Assembly: GCA_022839045.1 (NCBI GenBank)
Contig: JALHDI010000017.1
Span: 1 to 42,785 of the forward strand
DNA from: Sporomusaceae bacterium
GTDB lineage: Bacteria > Bacillota_C > Negativicutes > Sporomusales_B > UBA7701
Direction: 5' to 3'
Length of the DNA: 42,785 bases
The notes beneath the pieces were generated by a model. The model was not told where the DNA came from and did no database searches. It saw only the letters and a program-made list of their open reading frames with translations. A program made the translations under genes and the position numbers. Position 1 is the first letter of the stretch. Each line of letters begins with the position of its first letter. Shown here piece after piece: positions 17,075 through 24,229 of the stretch.

Positions 17075-17106
17075 AAAGCGGCCCGGCTTGACCGGGTCGT
17101 TTTTTT
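17075..17106 (+). terminator. terminator of the purine operon
   Basis: AAAGCGGCCCGG paired with CCGGGTCGTTT around CTTGA (two G-U pairs), then TTTTTTT. It begins 4 nt after the permease stop. Confidence 0.88.
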
Positions 17107-17204
17107 GCCGCGTCTCTTCGCCGGCCGTCCAAAAAATGCCGGGCATTTCGGTCCCTTTTTTACGGACACTATGAATAACAACCGTAAAAGGGGAGGCTTT
17201 CGTC

Positions 17205-17768
17205 GTGAAGCATACCGCCGGTAGGCACAAGGGATACCGTCACAGCAGCCTGAAGAATAAATACCGGCCCCTCGCCGCCGCGGTCGCCGGCGCCTTCGTC
17301 CTGTCCGCGGCCGGCCTGCCGGGCATGCTGCCCGCCGTCGCCCATGTCGCCGCCCCGGCTCCGACCCCGACGCCCGCCACCCCCGGCGCCGATCTCAAGG
17401 CCAACGAACACGCCAAAAGGATCCGCGGCGAAGCGCCGGAAAACTTCCAGAAAGAAATCAAGATGGTTGCCACCGCCTACGCCCCCGGCCCGCACGACAA
17501 CGCCCAGTGGGGCAACAGGACCCACCTCGGCACCCAGGTCCGTCCCGGCGTCATCGCCGTCGATCCCAAAGTCATCCCGCTCGGTTCGAAGGTATTCATC
17601 CGGTATCCCGACGGCCACGGCGAATACGCGGTCGCCGAAGATACCGGCGGGGCCATCAAGGGCAACCGCATCGACGTCGCCAAATGGACGGTGCGGGAAG
17701 CCGAGAAATTCGGCATGAAAGACGTCAAAGTCTTCGTCGTCAGCACCCCGAAAGACAAAGGCATCTAG
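17205..17768 (+). CDS. secreted 3D-domain protein (double-psi beta-barrel cell-wall factor)
   Basis: A 187-residue protein. A basic N-terminus and a hydrophobic stretch near 22-48 form a signal peptide, followed by a Pro/Thr/Ala linker and a C-terminal 3D domain near 87-180. The three aspartates that name the domain are seen in AVDPKVIPLGSKVF, AEDTGGAIKGNRIDV and the following block. This is the pattern of YabE/YocH-type proteins and MltA-like lytic enzymes, which act on peptidoglycan. GTG at 17205 follows GGGGAGG by 8 nt; the earlier ATG at 17171 is out of frame. It is monocistronic. Substrate cleavage is inferred from the family. Confidence 0.88.
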   Translation: MKHTAGRHKGYRHSSLKNKYRPLAAAVAGAFVLSAAGLPGMLPAVAHVAAPAPTPTPATPGADLKANEHAKRIRGEAPENFQKEIKMVATAYAPGPHDNAQWGNRTHLGTQVRPGVIAVDPKVIPLGSKVFIRYPDGHGEYAVAEDTGGAIKGNRIDVAKWTVREAEKFGMKDVKVFVVSTPKDKGI

Positions 17769-17775
17769 AAAAAAC

Positions 17776-17798
17776 AAGGCAGGCCGGAGGCCTGCCTT
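17776..17798. terminator. bidirectional terminator between 3D gene and small gene
   Basis: AAGGCAGGCC/GGCCTGCCTT with a GGA loop. On the minus strand the T-tail (GTTTTTT) is strong; on the plus strand it is weak. Confidence 0.85.
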
Positions 17799-17825
17799 TA
17801 AACCGTTCTGTTCCCTCGTGCCTGC

Positions 17826-18023
17826 CTACTCCCCGCCGGCGCCGCGCGCCAGCTCGGCCTGGCCGTTCCCGAGCAGCGCCTCGAGATGGCTGACCGGCAT
17901 CTGGCCGTAGCGGCCCTGCTCGTCGATATACTTCACCACCCGGCTGTTGACCGCGTGGATAGTCCACGCCAGCTTCGCGCCCCCCGCCGTGACGATGATC
18001 CTGTCGCCGCTCGCATACTCCAT
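17826..18023 (-). CDS. 65-residue small protein of unknown function
   Basis: Sequence begins MEYASGDRIIVTAGGAKLAW and contains YGQMPVSHLEALLGNGQ. The alternation of Val/Ile/Thr and Gly suggests a small beta-barrel, and I recognise no named family. ATG at 18023 follows GAGGTG by 7 nt; the frame continues upstream but without a better start. A strong terminator follows on the same strand. Confidence 0.7.
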   Translation of the reverse strand: MEYASGDRIIVTAGGAKLAWTIHAVNSRVVKYIDEQGRYGQMPVSHLEALLGNGQAELARGAGGE

Positions 18024-18101
18024 GGTCGAACACCTCGGCAAAGAAGTTGATACTTCTCTTTTTAAACGCCCGGCCGCGAAATCCTCCGCCGACGACGAAA
18101 A

Positions 18102-18127
18102 AAGTTCCCGCATAAGCGCGGGGACTT
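18102..18127 (-). terminator. terminator-like hairpin upstream of the small minus-strand gene
   Basis: A 10-bp stem (one G-U pair), AAGTTCCCGC/GCGGGGACTT, loop ATAAGC, with a T6 tail on the minus strand. It lies about 80 nt upstream of the 65-residue gene and no minus-strand gene precedes it. It could attenuate that gene or stop antisense transcripts from the regulator gene. Confidence 0.6.
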
Positions 18128-18287
18128 GGCTGTAAACGCTAATCCCGATTGGCCGCTATCTTCGCCGCGCCGTCCGCAATCCTTCCGTTTCCCGGCGGCG
18201 GCTGCATCCGAACGGACGGGGCAGGATTTGGTAAGGAGCGCAGCGAAGGAGCAGAATAACTAACCCTGTCGCGCGGAGGTACCGACG

Positions 18288-19670
18288 ATGACCGTCAAAA
18301 ACATCCTTGACGCCGCCTCGCTTGCAAAATGGTCGATAGATATCTTCGATTCCCTGAACGAAGGTTTGCTGATCGCCGACAAGGACGGCATAGTCCAGTA
18401 CGTCAACAAACAATACCTGCGCATCATCGGCAAAAAGGCCGAGGAAATCCTGTTCCGCAAGCTCGCCGAAGTGCGGCCCGGGGCCATACTGCCGACGGTC
18501 ATCAAGACGGGGCAGGCCATGAACGGCGTCTACCGCACCGACGGAAAAGTCGAATACGTCGTCGACATGTCGCCGATCATCGTGGCCGGCGAAATAATCG
18601 GCGGGGTTTCGATCATCAGGGATATCACCGAGGTGCAGAAACTGTCGGAAGAGCTGAACAGGGCGCAGAACAGGCTCAGAGACCTGCAGGGAACGGTAAA
18701 GGAAATCCTCAGCGCCATATATACCTTTGACGACCTGATATACGGCAATTCCGAATTTCGCGCCTGCGTCGCGCTGGCCGAACGCGCCGCGGTGTCGGAC
18801 GCCAACATCCTTCTGCAGGGCGAAAGCGGCACCGGCAAAGAACTCATAGCCCAGGGGATTCACAACGCCAGCGCCAGGAAGCATCGGCCGTTCGTCGCCA
18901 TAAACTGCGCCGCCGTTCCGGTCAATTTGCTCGAAAGCGAGCTTTTCGGCTATACGGAAGGGGCGTTTACCGGCACGAAGAAGGGCGGGAAACCCGGCCT
19001 CCTGCATCTTGCCGACGGCGGGACACTGTTTTTGGACGAAATAGGCGATATGGGCAACGACCTTCAGGCCAAACTGCTGCGGGTCCTCCAGGAGAAAAGG
19101 GTAAGGCGGGTCGGGGAACTGGAGGAGAAAGAAATAAATATCCGCATCATTTGCGCGACTCACCAGGACCTGGAACTTATGGTGGAAAAGAAGAACTTCC
19201 GCGAAGACCTCTACTATCGCGTTAACGTATTCCAGATAAACCTGCCGCCCCTCAGAAAGCGCAGAGAGGACATCCCTCTCCTGGCGCGCCACTTCGCGGA
19301 CAGCCGCTCAGCGGCGAAAAAGAAGCACTTCAAAATCAGCGCCGCGGTGGAAAAAATCTTCTTGGCGTACGACTGGCCCGGCAACATCCGCGAACTGAAA
19401 AACGCGATCGAATTCGCCTGCAATGTCATCACCGGCGACGAAATACTGCCGGAGCACCTTCCGCGCCGTATTCTGGCGCAGGCGGACATAAGCCGGTTTA
19501 TCGTCGGCGGCACTTTGGACCAGCGCGTCAAAGAGTTTGAGCGGCAAAACATCCTGCAACTGCTTAAAATACACGGCGACAATACCGACGGGAAGAAAAA
19601 AGTCGCCGCCATTCTGGGCATATCGATCGCCAGCCTGTACCGCCGGCTGCAGGATAATTATCAGAAGTGA
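18288..19670 (+). CDS. PAS-domain sigma54-dependent transcriptional activator
   Basis: A 460-residue enhancer-binding protein. It has a PAS sensor near 15-115 and a linker helix near 116-140. The AAA+ domain spans near 150-380, with Walker A GESGTGKE (178-185), the sigma54-contact loop GAFTGT (225-230; usually GAFTGA), Walker B LFLDEIG (246-252) and the R-finger region DLYYRVNVF. A Fis-type helix-turn-helix lies near 435-456 (KKKVAAILGISIASLYRRL). It hydrolyses ATP to open sigma54 promoters. The three identical-type palindromes just downstream and the sigma54 promoter before the transporter make the adjacent cassette its target. GGAGGT precedes ATG. The PAS ligand is unknown. Confidence 0.93.
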   Translation: MTVKNILDAASLAKWSIDIFDSLNEGLLIADKDGIVQYVNKQYLRIIGKKAEEILFRKLAEVRPGAILPTVIKTGQAMNGVYRTDGKVEYVVDMSPIIVAGEIIGGVSIIRDITEVQKLSEELNRAQNRLRDLQGTVKEILSAIYTFDDLIYGNSEFRACVALAERAAVSDANILLQGESGTGKELIAQGIHNASARKHRPFVAINCAAVPVNLLESELFGYTEGAFTGTKKGGKPGLLHLADGGTLFLDEIGDMGNDLQAKLLRVLQEKRVRRVGELEEKEINIRIICATHQDLELMVEKKNFREDLYYRVNVFQINLPPLRKRREDIPLLARHFADSRSAAKKKHFKISAAVEKIFLAYDWPGNIRELKNAIEFACNVITGDEILPEHLPRRILAQADISRFIVGGTLDQRVKEFERQNILQLLKIHGDNTDGKKKVAAILGISIASLYRRLQDNYQK

Positions 19671-19675
19671 TAATT
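19656..19675. promoter_or_regulatory. enhancer palindrome 1, overlapping the regulator's stop codon
   Basis: AATTATCA-GAAG-TGATAATT: 8-bp perfect arms, 4-nt centre. The activator's TGA stop (19668-19670) is part of the right arm. Confidence 0.7.
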
Positions 19676-19687
19676 GGCCGCTGTCGC

Positions 19688-19705
19688 CTTATCAATACTG
19701 ATAAG
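19688..19705. promoter_or_regulatory. enhancer palindrome 2
   Basis: CTTATCA-ATAC-TGATAAG. Its centre is 31 nt from that of palindrome 1, about three helical turns. Confidence 0.75.
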
Positions 19706-19757
19706 AACCGACGCCAGGCAATCCGCGGAGGATTGCCGGATCGGTTCGTTTTTTTTA
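19705..19757 (+). terminator. terminator of the sigma54 activator gene
   Basis: Outer arms GAACCGA/TCGGTTC and inner arms GGCAATCC/GGATTGCC around GCGGA, followed by a run of eight or more T. It separates the activator gene from its target operon, and palindromes 2 and 3 flank it. Confidence 0.85.
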
Positions 19758-19774
19758 TCAAATATGATAAAAAA
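19751..19774. promoter_or_regulatory. enhancer palindrome 3
   Basis: TTTTTTATCA-AATA-TGATAAAAAA, 10-bp perfect arms. Its centre is 66 nt from palindrome 2 and about 38 nt upstream of the sigma54 -24 element. The left arm shares bases with the terminator T-run. Confidence 0.72.
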
Positions 19775-19799
19775 GGCCCGCCAAGCCGCCTAAATCGGC

Positions 19800-19815
19800 T
19801 GGCATGCAACTTGCA
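19800..19815 (+). promoter_or_regulatory. sigma54 promoter of the transporter-AtuA operon
   Basis: TGGCATGCAACTTGCA fits the -24/-12 consensus TGGCAC-N5-TTGCA, with the required GG-N10-GC spacing. It lies 37 nt before the transporter start codon. Confidence 0.88.
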
Positions 19816-19852
19816 CTTGTAAATGATAACACGAGTAAAGGAGGATTGACCT

Positions 19853-21151
19853 ATGTTATCTTTATGGGGCTTTTGCATCATCGCGGCGTTATTGATTTTA
19901 ATCATGACCAAGAGGGCCTCGGTCATCGTCGCGCTCGTCGCGGTGCCGGCCGTGTTCGGCGCGCTGGCGGGGTTCGGGCCCAAACTGGGGTCATTCGCTT
20001 TCGACGGGATCAAAAGCGTAGCCCCGGTAGGCGTCATGCTGACGTTCGCGATTCTGTATTTCGGGGTGATGAACGATACAGGCATGTTCGACCCCGCCAT
20101 CAAAAGGATCGTCAGGTACGGCGGCGGGGACCCGGTCAAAGTCGCCGTGGGTACCGCAGTGATAGCCATGCTGGCCCACATGGACGGGTCGGGCGCGTCC
20201 ACCTTCCTGATCGCCGTGCCGGCTTTGCTGCCCATTTACGACAAACTGGGTATGGACAGAAAAGTGTTGGCGTGCCTGGTCGCGCTAGGCGCGGGGACAA
20301 TGAACATGCTGCCGTGGGGAGGACCGACGCTGCGCGCGGCGACTTCGCTGCACCTCAACATGACGGACCTGTTCAACCCCGTCATCCCCGCCCAACTGGC
20401 CGGTCTTGCCACGGTGATATTCTTTGCCTACCTGCTGGGGCGCAGGGAGCGGTCGCGGGTAGGAATGGTCAAGCTTGCGGAGGAAATCGCCGCCCCTGCC
20501 GAAGAGGACAAGGCGGACCCGCTCAAACGTCCTCGCCTCGTCTGGTTCAACATCGTCCTGACCATCGCCGCCATCGTCGCCCTGGTCGAAGGAAAACTAA
20601 TACCGCTGCCCGTCGTCTTTATGGTGGCGCTGGTGATCGCCTTGGTGGTCAACTACCCGGATGTCAAGATGCAGCAGGAGCGGATCGTCGCCCAGGGGAA
20701 ATCGGCCGTATTCATGATCGCCATCATCTTTGCGGCCGGCATCTTCACCGGCATCCTCACGAAATCGGGCATGATCAAGGCGATGGCCGGCACGCTTGTG
20801 GCCATAGTGCCCAAAACGCTCGGGGGCCATCTGCCCATCCTGACCGCCGTCACCTCCATGCCGGCGAGCCTCCTTTTCGACCCGGATTCTTATTACTTCG
20901 GGATTCTGCCTGTTTTGTCCACGGCGGCCGAGGCGATGGGCGTCGCGAAAATCGAAGTCGCCCGCGCCGCCATCCTCGGTCAGATGACCACCGGCTTCCC
21001 GGTAAGCCCGCTGACGGCCGCGACCTTCCTGCTGGTCGGACTCGCCGGCGTCGACCTCGGCGACCATCAGAAATTCACCATCCCCTTCGCGTTCGGGGTA
21101 ACGATCGTGATGACGATTGTCGCGGTTCTCACCGGAGCTTTCGGGTTGTAA
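19853..21151 (+). CDS. CitMHS-family (citrate/carboxylate) membrane transporter
   Basis: A 432-residue protein with about 11-12 hydrophobic segments. It matches the CitMHS division of the ion-transporter superfamily: FAILYFGVMNDTGMFDP near 65-81, AHMDGSGASTFLIAVPALLP near 107-126, GTMNMLPWGGPTLRAA near 148-163 and SMPASLLFDPDSYYFG near 337-352. Known members take up metal-citrate complexes with protons, but related proteins carry other carboxylates. ATG at 19853 follows AAAGGAGG. It is the first gene of the sigma54-driven operon, so it probably imports the compound handled by the AtuA pair. That substrate cannot be read from the sequence. Confidence 0.88.
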   Translation: MLSLWGFCIIAALLILIMTKRASVIVALVAVPAVFGALAGFGPKLGSFAFDGIKSVAPVGVMLTFAILYFGVMNDTGMFDPAIKRIVRYGGGDPVKVAVGTAVIAMLAHMDGSGASTFLIAVPALLPIYDKLGMDRKVLACLVALGAGTMNMLPWGGPTLRAATSLHLNMTDLFNPVIPAQLAGLATVIFFAYLLGRRERSRVGMVKLAEEIAAPAEEDKADPLKRPRLVWFNIVLTIAAIVALVEGKLIPLPVVFMVALVIALVVNYPDVKMQQERIVAQGKSAVFMIAIIFAAGIFTGILTKSGMIKAMAGTLVAIVPKTLGGHLPILTAVTSMPASLLFDPDSYYFGILPVLSTAAEAMGVAKIEVARAAILGQMTTGFPVSPLTAATFLLVGLAGVDLGDHQKFTIPFAFGVTIVMTIVAVLTGAFGL

Positions 21152-21230
21152 GCCTGTTTAAGGGAAATATGCTGGTTCGTCGCAGACCGACACAGGTCTT
21201 TACGCTATCAAAAACGTTAGAGGTGGTCCT

Positions 21231-22568
21231 ATGAAAAAGATCCGGCTTGGCGCGGGAGCAGGCTACTCCGGCGACAGGATTGAACCTGCCGTGGAACTGG
21301 CGGAAAAAGGGGATATCCAGTATTTGTGCTTCGAGTGTCTGGCGGAAAGAACGATCGCCATTGCCCAGCAGGCGAAAATGAAAGACCCGTCGGCAGGGTA
21401 TGACGCTCTGCTGGCCGCGCGGATGGAAGCCGTCCTGCCGGTGTGTCATCACAAAGGCATAAAAATAATCACCAACATGGGGGCCGCCAACCCGGAGGCA
21501 GGCGCGCAGAAAATCAAAGAAGTGGCGCAGAAGCTGGGCATCAGGGGGCTGAAGATCGCCGCCGTAAGCGGCGACGACGTTCTTGAAGCCATCCGCGCGC
21601 AAGAATACAAGATAGAAGAGACAGGCGAAAATCTTTCCGCCATCAAGGATAAGCTGGTCTCGGCCAACGCGTACCTTGGCGCCCAGCCGATCCTCGAGGC
21701 CCTGAAGGGCGGAGCGGATATCGTAATAACCGGCCGCGTGGCCGATCCCGCGCTGTTTGTGGCGCCTCTGGCGTACGAATTCGGCTGGTCCCTGGATGAC
21801 TGGGACCTGATGGGTCAGGCCACCGTTATCGGCCACCTGATGGAATGCGCCGGCCAGATCACCGGCGGCTATTTCGCCGACCCCGGCTACAAAGACGTCC
21901 CGGGCATCGGGCACCTGGGCTTCCCGATCGCCGAAGTGAGCGAAGACGGCACCGCGGTAATCACGAAAGTGGCCGAGGCCGGCGGCATGGTCACCCTGGC
22001 GACCTGCAAAGAGCAACTGCTGTATGAAATCCATAATCCCGCCACCTACCTCACGCCAGACGTAGTGGCCGATTTCAGCGGCGTGCGGATGACGGAAATC
22101 GCCAAAGACCGGGTAAAAGTGACCGGGGGCAAAGGGGCTCCGAAGACCGACCTGCTGAAGGTCTCCATCGGCTATGTCGACAGTTATATCGGCGAGGGGC
22201 AGATAAGCTACGCCGGCCCGGGCGCCGTCGAGCGCGGCCGGCTGGCGCTCGACATCGTGAAAGAACGGCTTGGCCTCACGGGAGTCAAGGTCCGGGAAAT
22301 CCGGTTCGACCTTATCGGCGTCAACGCCCTCCATGCCGCCAAACTGTCCGGCGGCCACGAGCCGTACGAAGTTCGGGCACGAGTCGCCGGGCGGACGGAA
22401 AACATGCAAGAAGCGGTGAGGATCGGCAATGAAGTCGAAACCCTGTACACCAACGGTCCGGCGGGGGGCGCCGGAGCATGGAAAGCGGCGCGGGAAGTGG
22501 TCGCGATGGTTTCGATCCTTATACCCAGGTCCCTGGTCAACTATTCTGTGAAGTATGAGGTGGTATGA
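21231..22568 (+). CDS. AtuA-family protein (DUF1446, acyclic terpene utilisation type)
   Basis: A 445-residue cytosolic protein matching the AtuA/DUF1446 family: IRLGAGAGYSGDRIEPAVEL near 4-23, YLCFECLAERTIA near 31-43, ADIVITGRVADPALFVAPL near 163-181, HLMECAGQITGGYFADPGYK near 204-223 and VTGGKGAPKTDLLKVSIGY near 290-308. AtuA was named from terpene degradation in Pseudomonas, where its reaction is not established. In other bacteria the family travels with carboxylate or hydroxyacid genes. GAGGTGG precedes the ATG. It is cotranscribed with the CitMHS transporter 79 nt upstream, and its partner gene begins 1 nt after its stop. No CoA ligase or acyl-CoA carboxylase is nearby, so terpene breakdown is unlikely here. 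Confidence 0.85.
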   Translation: MKKIRLGAGAGYSGDRIEPAVELAEKGDIQYLCFECLAERTIAIAQQAKMKDPSAGYDALLAARMEAVLPVCHHKGIKIITNMGAANPEAGAQKIKEVAQKLGIRGLKIAAVSGDDVLEAIRAQEYKIEETGENLSAIKDKLVSANAYLGAQPILEALKGGADIVITGRVADPALFVAPLAYEFGWSLDDWDLMGQATVIGHLMECAGQITGGYFADPGYKDVPGIGHLGFPIAEVSEDGTAVITKVAEAGGMVTLATCKEQLLYEIHNPATYLTPDVVADFSGVRMTEIAKDRVKVTGGKGAPKTDLLKVSIGYVDSYIGEGQISYAGPGAVERGRLALDIVKERLGLTGVKVREIRFDLIGVNALHAAKLSGGHEPYEVRARVAGRTENMQEAVRIGNEVETLYTNGPAGGAGAWKAAREVVAMVSILIPRSLVNYSVKYEVV

Positions 22569-22569
22569 G

Positions 22570-22875
22570 ATGAAACTGCGCGAAATCGCCCACTCCAGAA
22601 CGGGAGACAAAGGAAACACCTCGAACATCTCGGTGATCGCTTACGACCCTGCCGATTATCCGCTGCTCGAAAAGCATATCACCGCCGAACGGGTAAAAGC
22701 CTTTTTCGCCGACATCGTACAGGGCGAGGTAATCCGCTATGGGCTTCCCAACCTCGGCGCCCTGAATTTCGTGATGTTTCAGGCACTCGGCGGCGGCGTG
22801 ACCCGCACGCTCGCCCTCGATATCCACGGCAAGTCGCTGAGCTCCGCCCTCATGAACATGGAAGTCATCGAATAA
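22570..22875 (+). CDS. AtuA-like small partner protein (ferredoxin-fold type)
   Basis: A 101-residue protein. The N-terminal LREIAHSRTGDKGNTSNISV block and the later YGLPNLGALNFVMFQALGGG match the small domain found fused to or next to AtuA in many genomes. There are no cysteines, so the ferredoxin-like name refers to fold only. ATG at 22570 follows GAGGTG. The frame opens at earlier in-frame codons, but those overlap the AtuA stop. It is almost certainly a subunit of one enzyme with the upstream protein. Last gene of the sigma54 operon. Confidence 0.85.
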   Translation: MKLREIAHSRTGDKGNTSNISVIAYDPADYPLLEKHITAERVKAFFADIVQGEVIRYGLPNLGALNFVMFQALGGGVTRTLALDIHGKSLSSALMNMEVIE

Positions 22876-22964
22876 AAGCATCACCTATCCGGCCTTGTTT
22901 TTTCCGCGGGCATTTCTGCTTTGCGCCTGGTACCGCCAAAACTGTCGCCGTATTTGCATAACAA

Positions 22965-22989
22965 AAGGCCTCGCATACCGCGAGGCCTT
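22965..22989. terminator. bidirectional terminator between AtuA operon and tRNA genes
   Basis: AAGGCCTCGC/GCGAGGCCTT with loop ATACC. On the minus strand TTTTGTT follows, ending the tRNA transcript 9 nt past tRNA-Lys. On the plus strand it lies about 90 nt past the operon. Confidence 0.85.
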
Positions 22990-22997
22990 GATTTCAC

Positions 22998-23073
<76 letters not shown>

Positions 23074-23077
23074 ATGA

Positions 23078-23154
23078 TGGCTGGGGAGGAAGGATTTGAA
23101 CCCTCGAATGTCGGAGTCAGAGTCCGATGCCTTAACCAGCTTGGCGACTCCCCA
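23078..23154 (-). tRNA. tRNA-Gln (anticodon CUG)
   Basis: A 77-nt cloverleaf with encoded CCA. Acceptor arms TGGGGAG/CTCCCCA, anticodon stem CGGA/TCCG with loop CTCTGAC (anticodon CTG), T-loop GGTTCAAATCC. The weak first pair (U-A) is normal for tRNA-Gln. It lies 4 nt upstream of tRNA-Lys. Confidence 0.95.
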
Positions 23155-23187
23155 ACAAGATATATTATATATTGTCGTGCAGAGAAT

Positions 23188-23216
23188 ATTCTAAACGAGC
23201 GCGGCCGATTTGTCAA
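23188..23216 (-). promoter_or_regulatory. promoter of the tRNA-Gln/tRNA-Lys unit
   Basis: On the minus strand TTGACA (23216-23211), 17-nt spacer, TAGAAT (23193-23188), 34 nt before the tRNA-Gln 5' end. Confidence 0.8.
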
Positions 23217-23265
23217 CCGTCACGAACGGGAGACAACGCCAGCGGGCGATACAATGGAGGACCAC

Positions 23266-23291
23266 GCCCGCTATCCCGGGGGATAGCGGGC
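23266..23291. other. isolated 11-bp perfect hairpin
   Basis: GCCCGCTATCC-CGGG-GGATAGCGGGC. There is no T-run on either side, so it is not a standard intrinsic terminator. It lies in the gap between the tRNA promoter and the end of the small membrane-protein gene. Nothing else is visible in 23217-23348. Confidence 0.5.
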
Positions 23292-23348
23292 TAATTCGGA
23301 CGAAAACGGGGACTACGGCTTTATGCACCGGGCCGGCGGCCGGTCTGG

Positions 23349-23612
23349 CTAGCTAAACAGCCACAGCATGAAAATCACGCAAATGAGGATGAGGATGGCG
23401 GGGTAGAACAGCCAGAGAAACAGGAGCAGGATGACCGGGACCGCGTACAGCCAGATGCTCCCGCACGGCAGCCAGGACGTGACATCTGGCAACCTGGCGG
23501 CCCCGGTCTCCGTATTTTCGCCCCCTTCCGCGCCCGCTGGCGCGGCGCCGCCCGCCTCCGGACCGGATTCGGCCGTCTCCGTGCCTGTTGCGATAACGGT
23601 GGCTTCTTCCAA
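23349..23612 (-). CDS. 87-residue small single-pass or hairpin membrane protein
   Basis: The N-terminal half is an acidic, Ala/Gly/Glu/Thr-rich low-complexity region. The C-terminal third is very hydrophobic (SIWLYAVPVILLLFLWLF, then PAILILICVIFMLWLF), giving one long or two short membrane helices at the extreme C-terminus. The chosen start TTG at 23612 has AGGGGG 7 nt upstream. The frame runs further upstream as a longer reading without a ribosome site. No family recognised. It is divergent from the zinc-ribbon gene. Confidence 0.62.
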   Translation of the reverse strand: MEEATVIATGTETAESGPEAGGAAPAGAEGGENTETGAARLPDVTSWLPCGSIWLYAVPVILLLFLWLFYPAILILICVIFMLWLFS

Positions 23613-23812
23613 TGATATTCCCCCTTTCCATAATATTGCCGCCTGATTTATGTTATTCGCCGGCTGCCGGTAACGCAACCGATCTTCACTCCGGGATCCT
23701 GCCGGGAGCGGCGCATTTTCCCGCCGCAGCAGGATTTGCCGCCCCGGCATGGAATGATGGAGGAGGACAAACGCAACAATGAGGTAGCGACCAAGAGCAG
23801 GAGGATAAGGCG

Positions 23813-24229
23813 ATGCCAATTTGCCCGAGCTGCGGCGCAGAGCTCCCGGACGGCGCCAATTTCTGTCCGAACTGCGGCGCTTTCCGGTCGGCCCCGCGCG
23901 CAGAGGCACCGGTGCAGGCCGCGGAGCGCTGGGAAACGTGCGAAATCGTGGCGGCGGTAACGGGAGAGAAATGGAGCCCCGTCTTCCCCGGCGACTACAT
24001 AAAGTTTGCGGCCCAGGCCGAAGGACCGCAGGGCGGGTACACCGTCCGGGAATCGTCCCAGGTCAAGGCTGGTTTGAGCGACTACTACCAGGCGAACAAG
24101 CAGAACAAACTCCACGTCAAGGCGCTGGAGGAGCTGGCGGCCGCGCTGACCGCGGCCGGCTGGGAACGCGCCGGCAAAGGCCGGGAGTGGTTCAACCTGC
24201 GGTTCCGCCGCCGACTGGGTTCGGCATGA
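23813..24229 (+). CDS. zinc-ribbon protein of unknown function
   Basis: A 138-residue protein. The N-terminus is a classic zinc ribbon with two knuckles (CPSCGAELPDGANFCPNCGA). A linker and a C-terminal region ending KGREWFNLRFRRR follow. The middle (YKVNKQNKLHVKALEELAAALTAAGW-like block) could bind nucleic acid or protein, but I assign no function. ATG at 23813 follows GGAGGA. It overlaps the next gene by 4 nt (ATGA), so the two are translationally coupled. Confidence 0.8.
   Translation: MPICPSCGAELPDGANFCPNCGAFRSAPRAEAPVQAAERWETCEIVAAVTGEKWSPVFPGDYIKFAAQAEGPQGGYTVRESSQVKAGLSDYYQANKQNKLHVKALEELAAALTAAGWERAGKGREWFNLRFRRRLGSA

Noticed and set aside
13399..17181. A minus-strand open frame of about 1260 codons antisense to the hydroxylase and permease genes
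   Set aside because: It is the shadow of GC-rich genes on the other strand. Its protein is an acidic, Gly/Asp/His-rich low-complexity string, it crosses three clear genes, and no ribosome site precedes it.
19751..19774. Third palindrome as only a terminator tail
   Set aside because: The T-run belongs to the terminator, but the right arm TGATAAAAAA makes a perfect 10-bp palindrome matching the other two sites, so it was kept as an enhancer.
22555..22568. Earlier in-frame start for the AtuA-like small protein
   Set aside because: The extra five codons overlap the AtuA stop and lie in the ribosome-site region; ATG at 22570 has correct spacing.
23749..23812. Short plus-strand frame starting near ATGGAGGAGG
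   Set aside because: No ribosome site of its own; the purine-rich stretch seems to be part of the leader of the zinc-ribbon gene.
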